This document shows positions 1 to 11,087 of a stretch of 64,000 bases of DNA, in pieces. The position numbers were made by a program, and so were the translations under genes. The DNA is from Chaetomium olivaceum (taxonomy: Eukaryota > Ascomycota > Sordariomycetes > Sordariales > Chaetomiaceae). The first letter of the stretch is position 1. Every line of letters begins with the position of its first letter. The stretch covers positions 86,603-150,602 of the forward strand of contig JAYWVB010000063.1 of assembly GCA_039881045.1 (NCBI GenBank). Direction: 5' to 3'. Below the pieces are notes generated by a model, which did no database searches, was not told the DNA's origin, and saw nothing but the letters and a program-made list of their open reading frames with translations.

Positions 1-3000
1 TGCCTTTGGCGGTAGTCGCGGACTGGGATCTGTGCCGCTCTTCCTCGTCACTCTCCATGTCGTCGTCCGCCTCGAGCACGACGGTCCAGCTCCCGTCCGC
101 CTTCACACGCAAGCACTTAGTGTGCAGCCTGCCTTCTTCCTCCAGCTGTTTCCTGACATTGAGCAAGAACTCGTCGATCGTAGACTGTACGGCCGTGCAT
201 CTTTGGAGCAGATCGGGCAACGCCATTTATCGGGGTTAGACGGTTCTGCCGGCTCCCGGCAGTCGCACTCCACCTGCCGATGCGAGCACTTAACTAGCGT
301 TTTCGACGGGCGCGTGTTCAACCAGTTCTCGAGGTCGAAGCACTCCATGTGTGTGCACGTTGCTCCACGGGCGGGGATGTTGAAAATGGTCGAACTGAAG
401 GGGTCGGCAAGGTCGATCGGCAGATCAGGCGCCTCAAAAGAGACTTCGTCGTCAAGCGACGAGGCCAACCGTTTCTTGATCGTGTTTAGCGTCTGCTCTT
501 CGTCCGTTACGCCCTGCGACCAAACAGCCTTGACTGCGCTGGAGTGGCTGAGTGTCTCGAGTATCTCGACTGCCAAGTGGCGGATTCTGGTCCGGTCCCC
601 CTGCTGGCCATGTACAGCAACCAAGAGCACGTTGGTACCGCAGACAATATAGTCCGTGATTTCCGTAGGTTGATCTTTCCCGTTGTGCCGCTGCCTGCGG
701 ACGTCGAGCGCATTGTGGTTCAACGTCATGTGGATGTACGTGGGCCAGTCCACCTCCAATCCCACCCACTCTTCCCTTAACTGGGCCGCTCGAGCCTTGA
801 ACTGTGCAACACCGGATCCGCCATCGGAGCGCGCCATTAAAGTGCTCAACTATTGGCAGAAGGGCTGTGGGGTCCTTTGACTTGGCCGCTACTAGAGCGA
901 ACTGGTCCTCGCTCACATCGAACCGGAACTCGTACATGGTCTTCTTAGGAGCCACGGGAGTGGGCGCAACTGCGAACGATTTCACAGATTGGTAGAAGCG
1001 TTCCGTCTCGTTGCCCTTGATGATCCGCCTCGGGCTGCGGACATGGGCCTGATGCAACGACATCATCACCGATTTGCGATCCGCTGGTTCGTGCGGCCAC
1101 TCTGTTCGCCCAATCGCCGTGCCCTTGAGCGGCAGCAGGCGGTCGCTTGATATCACAGATCGCTGTCGTTGGTGCGCGCTCGCTGAACCTGGATCGTTGG
1201 GGACTGAACCGCTGAGGCTGGCCCAGAATGCGCCATGCCAGCAGCAAAACCCGTCAGAGGCATTGCCGTTTGTACTTGTTGTTGCATCCAGGGGCTAGAC
1301 CGTATTTGTTGCGGTCGAGGGCTTTGCGTGGGTTGGGAGGCATGGGAAGACGGCGTGGTGCCGACTGGCGACTGCACCATGGGCTGGAAGTTGACCTGCG
1401 CGGGACTAGACGTGGCGATTTGCAAGTTTTGAAAATATTGTTGCTGGTTTAGGTGCTGATTTACTTGCTGATGTTGTTGCTGCGGGCGCAGTTGTTGCCC
1501 TTGGTTTAGCGCTTGCTGTTGTTGCCAAACGAATTGTACCGACGGCGGTTGTTGGGTCCACACGTTGCCAACTGCCGGGTGTTGCGGGTTCGGCTGGAGG
1601 GGATTCCGAATATGCGGATTAGATAGCAATGTGTTGGTACCCAGCGATGGTATCTGTGTCGGCCCCGTTGCGGTTGGCGCCTGGGGAGTGGTGTAAGGGT
1701 TTGTCGCGGCCGTAAGTGCTTGAGGTGATGACGGCAGAGTCATATTCGAGAACGACCCAGGGAAGTGATTCGGGACAGAGCAAGGCATGGGAGCCACTTG
1801 GTGCTGTTGTGCGTTCTGCGCAGGAGACATGCGGTTCCGCGGCTGTGCTTGCCCTTGAGTGGATGACCCGGCTTGTTGTTGGAGTGTAGGCGGGCTCTGC
1901 ATCGGCGGGGAGCGAAGGTTGGACTGGCCCGGAGCCCGAAATGTTGCTGCCTGGACTGATTGCTTGTAAAAATGGATGAGCCCGGAATTTCGCTGTTCGA
2001 TCTCCCCCGCGTGTGTGATGGGCAGCAAGAACTGGTGGTTCTGACCGGCAGCGCAGTGTCTCTGTTGGTCTTCTCGAAACGCCTGTTCCATCGAGCCGCC
2101 AAATTGGCCATCTGGCACACCTAGTCGCCTCCGACAGGCAGTGAAGAGAATGTACTGCAGGACTGGAGAATAGCAACTCAAACGACTCAAAAGCTCGTCC
2201 ACAAGAAAGGGGTAGTTTCGCTGAATCGCCGCTACGGCAAGACCCCGTATTCAGTCACCAGGGCGTTCAGAAACCTGGCGATCTGCTGGATGATAGTGGT
2301 GCCATTATTCCACTGATCAAACTGTCCTGCGGGAACAGGGAACCGAGAGAACCACTGCTGGTGTGCCGGCGATATGAGCTCGTTTTTCTTAAGAACAGTT
2401 TCGAGTATCGCGAATGCCTCATCCACGGTCGACTGATCCAGTGGTATGCGCCCACGAATATCTTGCCTGTTGAGAGACCACATGGAAAACAGCTGGTGCA
2501 AAAAGATGAAGAAGCTATCTTCCTTCTTGCACGCCTCCCTGAGGAGCATGATTCTTGGTTTCTCAACGGTGCCGTCGAGCGCCTGTTCACCCCTGAAACT
2601 TGAACATGCCGTTCCAGAGCTGTAATGAGCGGAGCGGTGCACGCAACCGAAACAGATGCAGTGTTTCTACAAACAGGCATGTTAGCATGACACTATGATA
2701 TCCCCGATTATCTATGCGCCGAACCTACCCAGTGCGCCGTCTTTTTGATGCAGGGCGAGGCGGTCCATGTTCTTGAGAGGTGGCAGGCAAAGGAGTGCCC
2801 CCGTGGCTGATATTCGGGGATTGTATGTTCTGTACGGCCTGGACCCCGTTACTCGGCGGCTGCGATATGTACCCAGGAGCAGGTGTGTGGTTCTCAACCT
2901 GACGGGACGGGCCAGCTACCCCTGGTCTCGGGATCTCTTGCACGTCCGGGCTGCCAGATGGGATGTGGACAAATCGGGCGTTGGTGACTGGGTGTGCTGC

Positions 3001-3290
3001 CGGAGCCGAGGGCGTTCTGGACCCCATGCTGCGCGCATCGGCGAGGGGCAGGGGATGTCTGGGGGCTATCGAGCAGGTTCGAGAGGGCAGGGCTCGGCAC
3101 GTCGCTTGGGGCGGGTGACGGGAGAACGGCGGGCCTAGGTAAAAGATATGAACGTTAGCTTCGGCGTGCTCTGTCGAAGGTGTGGGGCGGTGAGATAGCA
3201 GAGCGTGTGCGACACAAGCTTACGAGGGCGATGGGAGCGGGGGTTGGCTTACTGTTTCTGCTGTTGCTGCCCCTGTTGCTGCTGCTGCTG

Positions 3291-3331
<41 letters not shown>

Positions 3332-3593
3332 GCTGTTGTTGCTGCTGTTGCTGCTGTTGCTGCTGTTGCTGCTGTTGCTGTTGCTGCTGTTGTTGAACGG
3401 CCTGTGCGGCAGGCGGTCGAGAGACGGCGAGTCGGGGAGTAATGGGATTCCTTATGGATGCGCCAGAAGTCATCCATGATGGCTGTCGGCCGCCGAGAAA
3501 GGCGTTAGCGGTGGCATTAGAGGATGCGATCTGGCTGTTGGAAGCGGCCGAGGGACGGGGATTCGCGGCCACGCTGGGCTTGGGGGGTGGCAT
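1..3593 (-). pseudogene. SP-RING (MIZ) zinc-finger SUMO-ligase-like protein, frame broken six times, 3' end outside window
   Basis: Fragments in changing minus-strand frames join into one large protein. The start is taken at ATG 3593; a polyglutamine tract follows, then introns 3135-3252 (GTAAGC...CTAG) and 2667-2728 (GTAGGT...GTAG), a long Gln/Pro-rich middle, and a C-terminal SP-RING finger near 180-400. The finger shows CTHMECFDLENWL, then CSHRQVECDC, then KWRCPICSKDARP, which matches the Cys/His spacing of PIAS/Siz-type SUMO E3 ligases. Those ligases bring the SUMO-loaded E2 to nuclear substrates. Frame changes occur near 3030, 2600, 2230, 1155, 840 and 200. Each is repaired by a one-base change, and coding character is kept on both sides, with no stops other than those caused by the shifts. 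No intron explains any of the six. The domain call is strong; whether the gene is really broken or badly sequenced is open. Confidence 0.75.
3288..3396 (-). repeat. CAG/CAA polyglutamine microsatellite inside the SP-RING gene
   Basis: On the plus strand this is an uninterrupted mix of ttg and ctg triplets; on the coding (minus) strand it gives about 35 consecutive glutamines, interrupted near its C-terminal end by two prolines. It lies in the first large exon, just before the first intron. Mixed CAA/CAG usage should make it more stable than a pure CAG run. Confidence 0.9.
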
Positions 3594-5106
3594 CGTACTC
3601 TACTCTCCACCCAAACGTCTGGTCGCGAAGCGACAGGGGATGTTCGGAGACTGTGGAGTAGAAGTCAATCTCAGGTGCGCAAACGGGCCTTGGGCGACAA
3701 AGCCGGACGTAGCGGTTGCGAGATTGCGCAAGGCGGCAATGCGCGAGGATCACGCACCATTTGATGGGGAACTTTTAGCTTTGAGGATGTTGTGCAGAAG
3801 GGTCGACCGGTCCAGCGAGCGAGAAGAGGAGGAGCAGGGCGAGCGTGTAAAAACCAGAAGCCAGTGAGTCGAGCTAAAAGTGATGGATGCCCGCACCAGG
3901 GACGGGGAGGGCGTGGCAAGAACGGTGGTTCTCTTCTGCGGAGGGAAGTCGCAGTTTCGCAACCTTGCAGCCAACAGACAAAGCGATGGAAAGGTCCCTC
4001 GTCAACTGGGCCCCACCACAATCTTAAGAAATATGATACAGACTATTTAGGACTCCTAAATCCGTTTGGCATTGAAATAGGTAGGAAATAGGTAGTCCCG
4101 AAGTCTGTTTGAGTAGGAAATGATAAAAGCCGTGTCGATAGTCACGCACTTGATGTTTCCTCATTTATCGTTGGTTTGTTCCGGATGCTGGAACCAACGG
4201 GATGTTTGGGGTTTCTGGCGATGCCTGTAGTCACACACACCATCGGGAATAGGCTTGCCCAATCAGGTCTTGTGTGTCTCAAGAGCAGGAAAACCGTTGC
4301 ATTGGGGCATCCATATTCATGGCCAATGTTGACAACGTAATGTTATCAGTACTATCCATTTCTCGTTTGCACTAAGTAAACTACGCGGTGGATGGCATGA
4401 TACATCTGGTTATTTCCTGACCTACCTTTCGTTTGCAGAAGGTCTTTTTATGAGACGACCTTCAAGATCCTTCCCGGTCGTCAACGGGACCGTGCCGCAG
4501 GAGCACAGGGATGAGGACCAAGACTATCGATCTGCGGTTGGAGCAGGGGTTGGTGGGGAATACTCCGAGACGGGTAACACAACCACATTTTCACTGTGGG
4601 TGTTTAGTTTCTCGCATTCGATTCCCAGTAAGGGCGTAGGTAGAGTACGTTCTAAAGGAGTGGTTCGGATAGTGGTTGTCAGAAGGACGTTTCGTATCTA
4701 CCTTACCTTACCTTATCATTCCCTGTTTGTGATGCTGCTGTGACACATCCATTTCACTTCCAGAATTAAAAGTACAGCGATGATCGGATGGACGGTTGCA
4801 TGGAGCCTTCTGGACCCTGCCTGGGCCGCTGCTCCCAGGGGTTACCTCCAGAAGAAGCGGGGTCAGCTTCTCCCAAACGCGAATTGGATGACACCGGCGC
4901 TGCAGCAGGGCTACCCGTGTGCCAAGGTGGGGCTTGGCCTGAAGCTGCTGCAAGCGAGAGCCAAAGGAAGAAAAAAAAAGTTTCAAGCAGCAATCACAGC
5001 GCGCAGCCCCAGATCGCAGCCGAAGCGCAAACTCAACGCCCGAACACAACGCCCGAACAAAACCCAACCCCCACCACCCGTCTAAGGTCGGATCGCAACA
5101 ACAGAA
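3594..5106. other. Intergenic region between the divergent SP-RING and UTP15 genes
   Basis: About 1.5 kb lies between two divergently transcribed genes, so it should hold both promoters. I see no conserved coding sequence. Short open frames here (such as one over 4788-5309, which runs into the UTP15 start) have no recognisable domain. No clear TATA box was found. Confidence 0.5.
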
Positions 5107-6777
5107 ATGGCGGCAGAAGTGCTACCGTTGGCACAGGTGAAGCTGCCATCGGGGCCCAGCCCCGTCACAGCCGAGCAGCGGTATTGGAGGTCGTTCAAGA
5201 ATCAGAAATCCCACACATCGACGGCGTCATGGCCCATCTCCCACATCAGTTTCCCTACGGCGGGCGCGGCACAATCGAATTCTCTCGTCGCTGCAATCAA
5301 GCTCAATGACTTGTTCGCTGTGACTTCCGGACCCCGTGTCGACATCTTCTCGATCCGCAAGCGCGAGCCGCTCAAGACCATCGGCCGCTTCGACAGCGAG
5401 GCACATTGCGGCGAGATTCGCGCCGATGGCAGGGTGTTGGTTGCCGGCGAAGACTCGGGCAGGATGCAGGTGTTTGATGTGGGCGGTGGAACGCGGGCCG
5501 TGATCCTCAAAACATGGCATATCCACAAGCAGCCCGTGTGGGTGACAAAGTGGTCTCCCACCGAGCTGACGACTCTCATGAGCGCCAGTGACGACAAGAC
5601 GGTTCGGTTGTGGGATCTGCCCTCGAACAACCCGAGCCGCATGTTTACGGGGCACTCCGACTACGTACGCTGCGGCGCATTCATGCCGGGCGGGAACAGC
5701 AACCTGCTGGTGTCGGGATCCTACGATGAAACGGTCCGGGTCTGGGACGCGAGAGCAGCAGGCGGCGCCGTCATGACCTTCAAACACGCCGATCCCGTCG
5801 AACACGTCCTCCCGCTACCGTCCGGTACGACCCTCTTGGCCGCCGCGGGGAGCGCCATCTCCGTGCTCGACCTCGTCGCAGCGAAACCCCTCCGTCTCAT
5901 CACCAACCACCAAAAGACCGTCACCTCGCTCTCCCTCGCGTCTGACGGCCGTCGCGTCGTCAGCGGTAGCTTGGACGGTCATGTCAAGGTGTTTGAGACG
6001 ACCGACTGGAACGTCGTGGCCGGCTCCAAATACCCGAGCCCCATCCTCTCCCTCTCCGTCATCACCGCCGGCGCCGCCCAAGAAGACCGCCACCTCGCCG
6101 TCGGCATGCAGTCCGGCGTGCTCTCCCTGCGCACTCGTCTATCCGGCGCAGCCGCCGAGAAAGCCCGCGACCGCGCCGCCGTAGAAGCCGCGCGCGACGT
6201 CGGCACCGAAGCCCTCGAGAAGCTCGACGCGCAAAAGGCCAAGCGGAAGCGCGCGGCCATGACCAACAAGTCGATGGACCTGCTCGGCGAGAGCGTCGAC
6301 GTCATCATCCCCACCGACACCCAAGGCGGCGGCGGCGGGGGGGGGGGGCGCGGCGGGCGGCGCGTCAAGCTCAAGCCGTGGCAGCGCAACTTCCGCCAGG
6401 GCCGGTACGCGGCGGCGCTGGACGAGGTCGTCGACATGAGCGACGCGCAGTACCAGCCCGTCACCGCGCTGACCGTGCTCGTCGCGCTGCGCCACCGCTC
6501 CGCCCTGCGCGAGGCCCTCGAGGGCCGCGACGAGATCACCGTGCTGCCGCTCCTCAGGTGGGTCAGCAAGCACATCGCCGACCCGCGCTACCGGAGTATC
6601 TGTGTCGATGTGTCGTTTCACCTGCTGGATATTTATAGCGAGCATGTCGGCGGGAGCGCTGAGCTGGCCACCTTGTTCCAGGCGCTGCTGGGGAAGGTGT
6701 CCAAGGAGGTGGAGAAGGCGCAGATGGCGATTCAGACGAATGGAATGGTGGAGAGTTTGATGTTTGGGGCGATGTAA
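5107..6777 (+). CDS. UTP15: U3 snoRNA-associated protein 15 (UTP15)
   Basis: An intronless 556-aa protein, the usual length for Utp15. Residues about 60-330 hold WD40 repeats, with blocks such as SASDDKTVRLWDL, SGSYDETVRVWDA and SGSLDGHVKVFE. The C-terminal third has the UTP15_C region starting at VKLKPWQRNFRQGRY and continuing through ALREALEGRDEITVLPLLRWV. Utp15 belongs to the t-UTP/UTP-A subcomplex of the small-subunit processome in the nucleolus and is needed for pre-18S rRNA processing and rDNA transcription. The start follows 'acagaaATGGCGGC' and no better upstream Met is in frame. A glycine-rich linker is encoded by DNA with a run of 12 G (6337-6348), and the frame is still correct after it. 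The call is very secure. Confidence 0.97.
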   Translation: MAAEVLPLAQVKLPSGPSPVTAEQRYWRSFKNQKSHTSTASWPISHISFPTAGAAQSNSLVAAIKLNDLFAVTSGPRVDIFSIRKREPLKTIGRFDSEAHCGEIRADGRVLVAGEDSGRMQVFDVGGGTRAVILKTWHIHKQPVWVTKWSPTELTTLMSASDDKTVRLWDLPSNNPSRMFTGHSDYVRCGAFMPGGNSNLLVSGSYDETVRVWDARAAGGAVMTFKHADPVEHVLPLPSGTTLLAAAGSAISVLDLVAAKPLRLITNHQKTVTSLSLASDGRRVVSGSLDGHVKVFETTDWNVVAGSKYPSPILSLSVITAGAAQEDRHLAVGMQSGVLSLRTRLSGAAAEKARDRAAVEAARDVGTEALEKLDAQKAKRKRAAMTNKSMDLLGESVDVIIPTDTQGGGGGGGGRGGRRVKLKPWQRNFRQGRYAAALDEVVDMSDAQYQPVTALTVLVALRHRSALREALEGRDEITVLPLLRWVSKHIADPRYRSICVDVSFHLLDIYSEHVGGSAELATLFQALLGKVSKEVEKAQMAIQTNGMVESLMFGAM

Positions 6778-7481
6778 AAGAAGTTGGGAAATGACCTCGG
6801 GAGTTGGAGGTGTGTTGCGTGGAGATGAGGAAGGAGGGGGGGTGCTTACTTTCTTGCATTGCGCCGGCGTTCCTGGTTGGGATTCGGGAAAAAAGAAAAT
6901 TTAGGTTGTGTGGGCGGTGCTGTGTTCTCATGGCAGATTGAAAGAGATAGAATGATACCTACAATGTCATGTCGATGGGCCAGAGTGGGCTGCCAGATGT
7001 CCTACGTCGTGCCATCATTCGTCGCTTCGATGTGGGTTGTATGTGCACACAATGGCTTCCCATGCAGGCCATTTGTCGCACAATAGTCCATCCGGGGTCA
7101 GATTGAGAACTTGGGATTGAGTGGAATGGAGGTCATTTGCACCGTCATAATCATTACTACGATTCGAACAGGCCCTAGAAGGGGATCCTGACTGCACCCA
7201 CTGTGCCGGGCTTCGCCAAAATTGTATATAGAAATTCCAACTCGTCTCCGCTCGTGGTCCAACAGCGGCTTTCTCTCCCGTGTCAGTTTATGTCGCCTTT
7301 TCCCTCCTTGCAGGTATTCGGGCGCCCTAAGAGTGCCAAAGCACAAGATTTCCCAACAACCGCTGCCTGTACATGATCAAAAAAGCCGTGCCCTTGTCCG
7401 AGCTCACTTCCGGATACCCCCCCCACCCCCCCCCAGCAACTCTCATCATCACCAACCGACAGGCGTCAAAGCCCCCGTCTC
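6778..7481. other. Intergenic region between the converging UTP15 and MAP kinase genes
   Basis: About 700 nt between two convergent 3' ends. It should contain both 3' UTRs. There is a C-rich patch at about 7420-7433 but no coding signal that I can support. Confidence 0.5.
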
Positions 7482-9038
7482 TCACCTACCAGCCAACTCG
7501 CCCTCAAGACCCTGCATGGCACCATACTCCTGGGGGCGCGGGTCCTCCGCCTTCCACTGGTGGTTCTGGCCACCGGTAGGCACCTGCGGGGCCGGCTGGG
7601 CGCCGGGGTGGTTGCCCGAGCCGGGGACATGGCGGACCAGCTGGCGGAAGCGGAAGACCTCGTCAAGGATCATCTTGCGCATCTCGGGGACCTCCTCGAC
7701 GACCTCGAAGTCGAAGTTGAAGGTGTTGGGGCAGTCAGGCTCGTCGCTGGCGTCGTGCCAGATGGAGAGGTACGGGTGCTCGAGGGCCTCCTCGACCGAG
7801 ATGCGGCGGGTCGGGTCGAAGGCCAGCATGCGGTCGAGCAGGTCGAGCGCGTCCGGGTTAGCGTTGGCGAAGAGCGACGGGAACGACTTCTTGGCCATGT
7901 ACGGCAGGTTGCGCACGTACTCCTGCGCCCGCGGCGACCCGATCCGCGACAGCGTCTCCTCGTTGGGCGTGCCCAGGATGTGCAGGATCTGGTTCAGCTG
8001 GTCCACGTAGTCGCGGCCCTTGAAGAAGGGGCGCCCGCCCAGGAGCTCGGCCAGGATGCAGCCTACCGACCAGACGTCGACTGGGGAGCAACAAAAGTTA
8101 GCGCACGTGCAAAAGGAGAGAGGAGCGGCATGGGGTGGGTGTGGGTGTGGGTGTACGTACTCGCTTTAGTGTAGTTTTGGAAGCTAAGCATGATCTCGGG
8201 CGCGCGGTACCATCTCGTCGCGACGTACTCAGTCATGTAGCCGGCATTCTCCTCCGGGTCGATCGAGAAACCGCGCGCGAGGCCAAAATCGCAGATCTTG
8301 AGCTCGCAGTCGGCGTTGACCAGCAGGTTACCCGGCTTGAGGTCACGGTGCAGCACGTTCGCCGAGTGGATGTACTTGAGCCCGCACAGGATCTGGTAGA
8401 TGAAGGACTGGAAGTGGGCGTCGGTGAGCGGCTGGCCTGATCGGATGATAGCCGCCAGATCGCATTCCATCAATTCTATGGGGGGTGTTCTGTCAGCGGG
8501 GGGGCCGCTTCTCGGGTAGCACAAGGGGCAAGGCTGCGATGCGTACCCTCGTAGAGATATGTCTCGTTGAAGTTGTCGGGTCTGGGGATGTCCATGTCAT
8601 ACAGGCAGGTGATCTGAATAGCGACAAGCTTTGTCAGTATCAAGCGGCACAGAGGCATTGACTCGAAGCTCTCACGTTGCGGTGGCCCCTGAAGTGCTGC
8701 AGGAGCTTGATCTCGCGCAAGGCGCGCTTGGCCAGGATCTTCTTGCTGAAGACATTGGTGACCTTCTTGATGGCAACACCCTCGTTGGTCTGGTTATTCA
8801 CTGCCGCGCTACAAAGGTATTGTCAGTCGTGTTGTCCTGGCACTCTGACACCACCATCCACATGCTGCTTGTGATGCGATGATGCGGGGCCATGGAGGGG
8901 GCCGCTGCGGAGAGCGAGCGCGTACCAGACAATGCCATAGGCACCCTGTCCCAGCTCTTTCGTCACCGTGTATCTCTCATCGACGATGAAGTCCTGGTTA
9001 AAGACCTTGAAGATCTTGCGGCCCTGTAGATCAGCCAT
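7482..9038 (-). CDS. mak-1: Slt2/Mpk1-type MAP kinase of the cell wall integrity pathway
   Basis: Five exons on the minus strand: 9038-8926, 8808-8676, 8613-8547, 8475-8161 and 8080-7482. They total 1227 nt, giving 408 aa with all frames joining cleanly at canonical GT/AG sites. The kinase features are the glycine loop GQGAYG (residues 30-35), catalytic HRDLKPGN (about 147), DFG (about 167) and the activation-lip TEY (about 186-188). The TEY type together with the N-terminus MADLQGRKIFKVFNQDF is typical of fungal Slt2/Mpk1/MAK-1/Mps1 kinases. These are phosphorylated by an Mkk1/2-type MAPKK and control wall repair, conidiation and, in pathogens, infection. All catalytic residues are present. 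The C-terminal tail after the kinase fold is Gly/Pro/Gln-rich. The Neurospora-style symbol is assigned by similarity. Confidence 0.96.
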
Positions 9039-10474
9039 GGCGAGTGTGTATTGCCGTTGTTGTCTGCCGTCAGCTCTCGCAATGTGTCGGTTGAATCCCT
9101 GACGAAGTGGGGAGGGCTCCGTCCGAAAAGGAGGGGCAGCACAAAGCGAGCTGAGCTGAAACCGTCAGGCACAAGAAGGGACGAAGGAGAAGGCGGGGCA
9201 AGAGACGGCGCGGGGGCGGGTTCAAGTGGCAAAAGAAGCACTGGGAGACAAAACACCACACTGGAATACACGGCTGGATGGCAAAGCCTCGCTCGTATTT
9301 ATTTGCAAGAGATCGGAGGCACTGCTCGCAAAAAAGATGGAGGGGCTGAGGGTTGATCAAGGGCATCGCCGGGCCCATCAAAAGACGCTCTCCGTGCAAC
9401 CTTGGCCCGCCAAGCAGGTCAGTCAGCCTGTTGGCAGGCACAGTGCTTCGTAGGGTGTGATGAAGCCCAAAGGAACAGGGGCAACAAGGGACATCTTGGA
9501 GCACAGCAATCGCAGGCAGACGCTCCAACAAGGGATGGCGCCCCACCGCTTTGCCCGTTTCAGTCGTCGGCTGGTCGGATCGCGAAAGATGGGTCCGCTT
9601 CATCAACTGTGGTTTGCCGTGTTGGTTCGGGCGTTGTTGGGCGGTTTGTCTGATTGGTGCAGGGGAGCTGACTTGCAGTTGATCACCGTTCCGACTTCTG
9701 TTACGCGCGCGACAACTTGAGATGCCACACCAGGAAATTGCACGCTGCAGGTGTTGTTGATGAATCCAAGCCGAATTCCGAAGGGAGACGGGTCAACACT
9801 CCATATCGTCGCAAAACGCTGTAGCCTCGCTTGCTCTTGTGTGTTTGTGCGCCCAACAGGACGCACGCGACAGTGAGGATCGACGCCAACCAAACCCAAA
9901 TCCTGCTTTCGAGTATGTGCCCCGCAGCTGAGGGGGAAATGGTCGTCTGAAGTTCGATAGGACAAGATTGGAGGAAAAGAGCACCAGTCGGGTCGCCGCA
10001 ATGCGAACATCAGGTGAGAGCTGGGATGGAACACTGCGCCCTGGCTGAGCTGCCGGCGGCCTGTCGGTCTTGAGGCATCCAGATGGCCGTAGGGCTGAGG
10101 CCATTCAGGGGCATGGTGCGGGGCTGAACGATTCCCGCACCACATTGTCATGGAGTGCCCGGCTCTAGCCTGGCTGAGGTACCCAGATCCAGATCAACGT
10201 TATGTAAGGTATTCCGAAATCAGGATTTTCGAGCGTGGGAGCTGGAATATAAAACTGACGTTGCCCCCTCGGGCTACACAACGCTGGGTTAGTTTGGTTC
10301 GGCCCGTAACTATATCAATGAATCGAGAACGGGCGGAGCTGAGCATGCGCCGCCATATGGGAGCCAAGCGACCTGGGCAGTGAGCACTAGCTGTCCCTGA
10401 AGTTGCCGTCTTGAAACTAATGTGCTATTGGTATCTTCGCTCTTCCCGGACCGAAACGCTTACATTACTCGACA
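9039..10474. other. Long upstream region of the MAP kinase gene
   Basis: About 1.4 kb without a supported gene. It contains the MAP kinase promoter and 5' leader and the 3' flank of the phosphatase gene. The longest minus-strand open frames here have no domain and overlap one another in different frames. I see no tRNA or repeat. Confidence 0.5.
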
Positions 10475-11087
10475 TCAAAGCTGAGGAGGTTCCACGTCGG
10501 GGAATATTTCGCTGAGAAAGTTTATCGAGAACCGAGTCACCTGCTCATACGCCTTCTGAAACCCTTGCCTACCACCGTAGTAAGGGTCGCTGACAATCTC
10601 GGTCTTACCGGTACCAGAGTACTCGCCAAAGAGCATGAGCTTTGCTTTGCCATTTGGCTTACGCTGCTGAATGCGCTGTAGGTCCGCGAGGTTGCCTCGG
10701 TCCATGGCAAAGATGTAGTCAAACTTGTCGAAGTCCGATGCGTCAACCTGCCACATCCGTCAGATTGAGCTGCAGCAGCCGAGAGAGAATGAGTCAAACC
10801 TTCCGAGCACGGTGCACATAGTCGGTGATGCCGTGACCCTCAAGAGTCTCCATTGTCCGTTCGTCCGGCCCATCACCGGCATGGTAACCGCCTAGATGGG
10901 AGGTCATGATTAGCGTGGACTAACCGGACGGATGCGAATGGGACTCACCTGTCCCACAAGAATCAATCTTTCCTACAAGCTCGTTATACGGTTCTTTTCT
11001 AGCCAGCGATTGGAACACCCCCTCCGCCATGGTTGACCGACAAATATTGCCGAGACAGACGAAGAGCACGGATAGTTGGTCCGACAT
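10475..11087 (-). CDS. Low-molecular-weight protein tyrosine phosphatase
   Basis: Three exons (11087-10949, 10891-10800, 10747-10475), 504 nt in total and 167 aa, a normal length for the family. The N-terminal P-loop CLGNICRS (residues 11-18) carries the CX5R signature: Cys11 is the nucleophile and Arg17 binds phosphate. The late DPYYGG motif, about residue 130, supplies the general-acid Asp. AMDRGNLADL in the middle is also family-typical. These enzymes (yeast Ltp1, S. pombe Stp1) dephosphorylate phosphotyrosine proteins or act on small phosphomonoesters in the cytosol. Both introns are 52-57 nt with GT/AG ends. The start ATG 11087 directly precedes the conserved strand. It lies next to a MAP kinase gene; that may be chance. 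Confidence 0.94.

Noticed and set aside
2590..2728. A longer intron (2728 to about 2591) to explain the SP-RING break near 2600
   Set aside because: The TTTCAG acceptor gives the wrong phase and would remove codons that look conserved.
4788..5309. 173-codon frame overlapping the UTP15 start
   Set aside because: It lies in the UTP15 5' leader in another phase and has no domain; UTP15 is unambiguous.
9603..10151. 182-codon minus-strand frame upstream of the MAP kinase
   Set aside because: No domain, no conserved start context, and it overlaps other frames on both strands.
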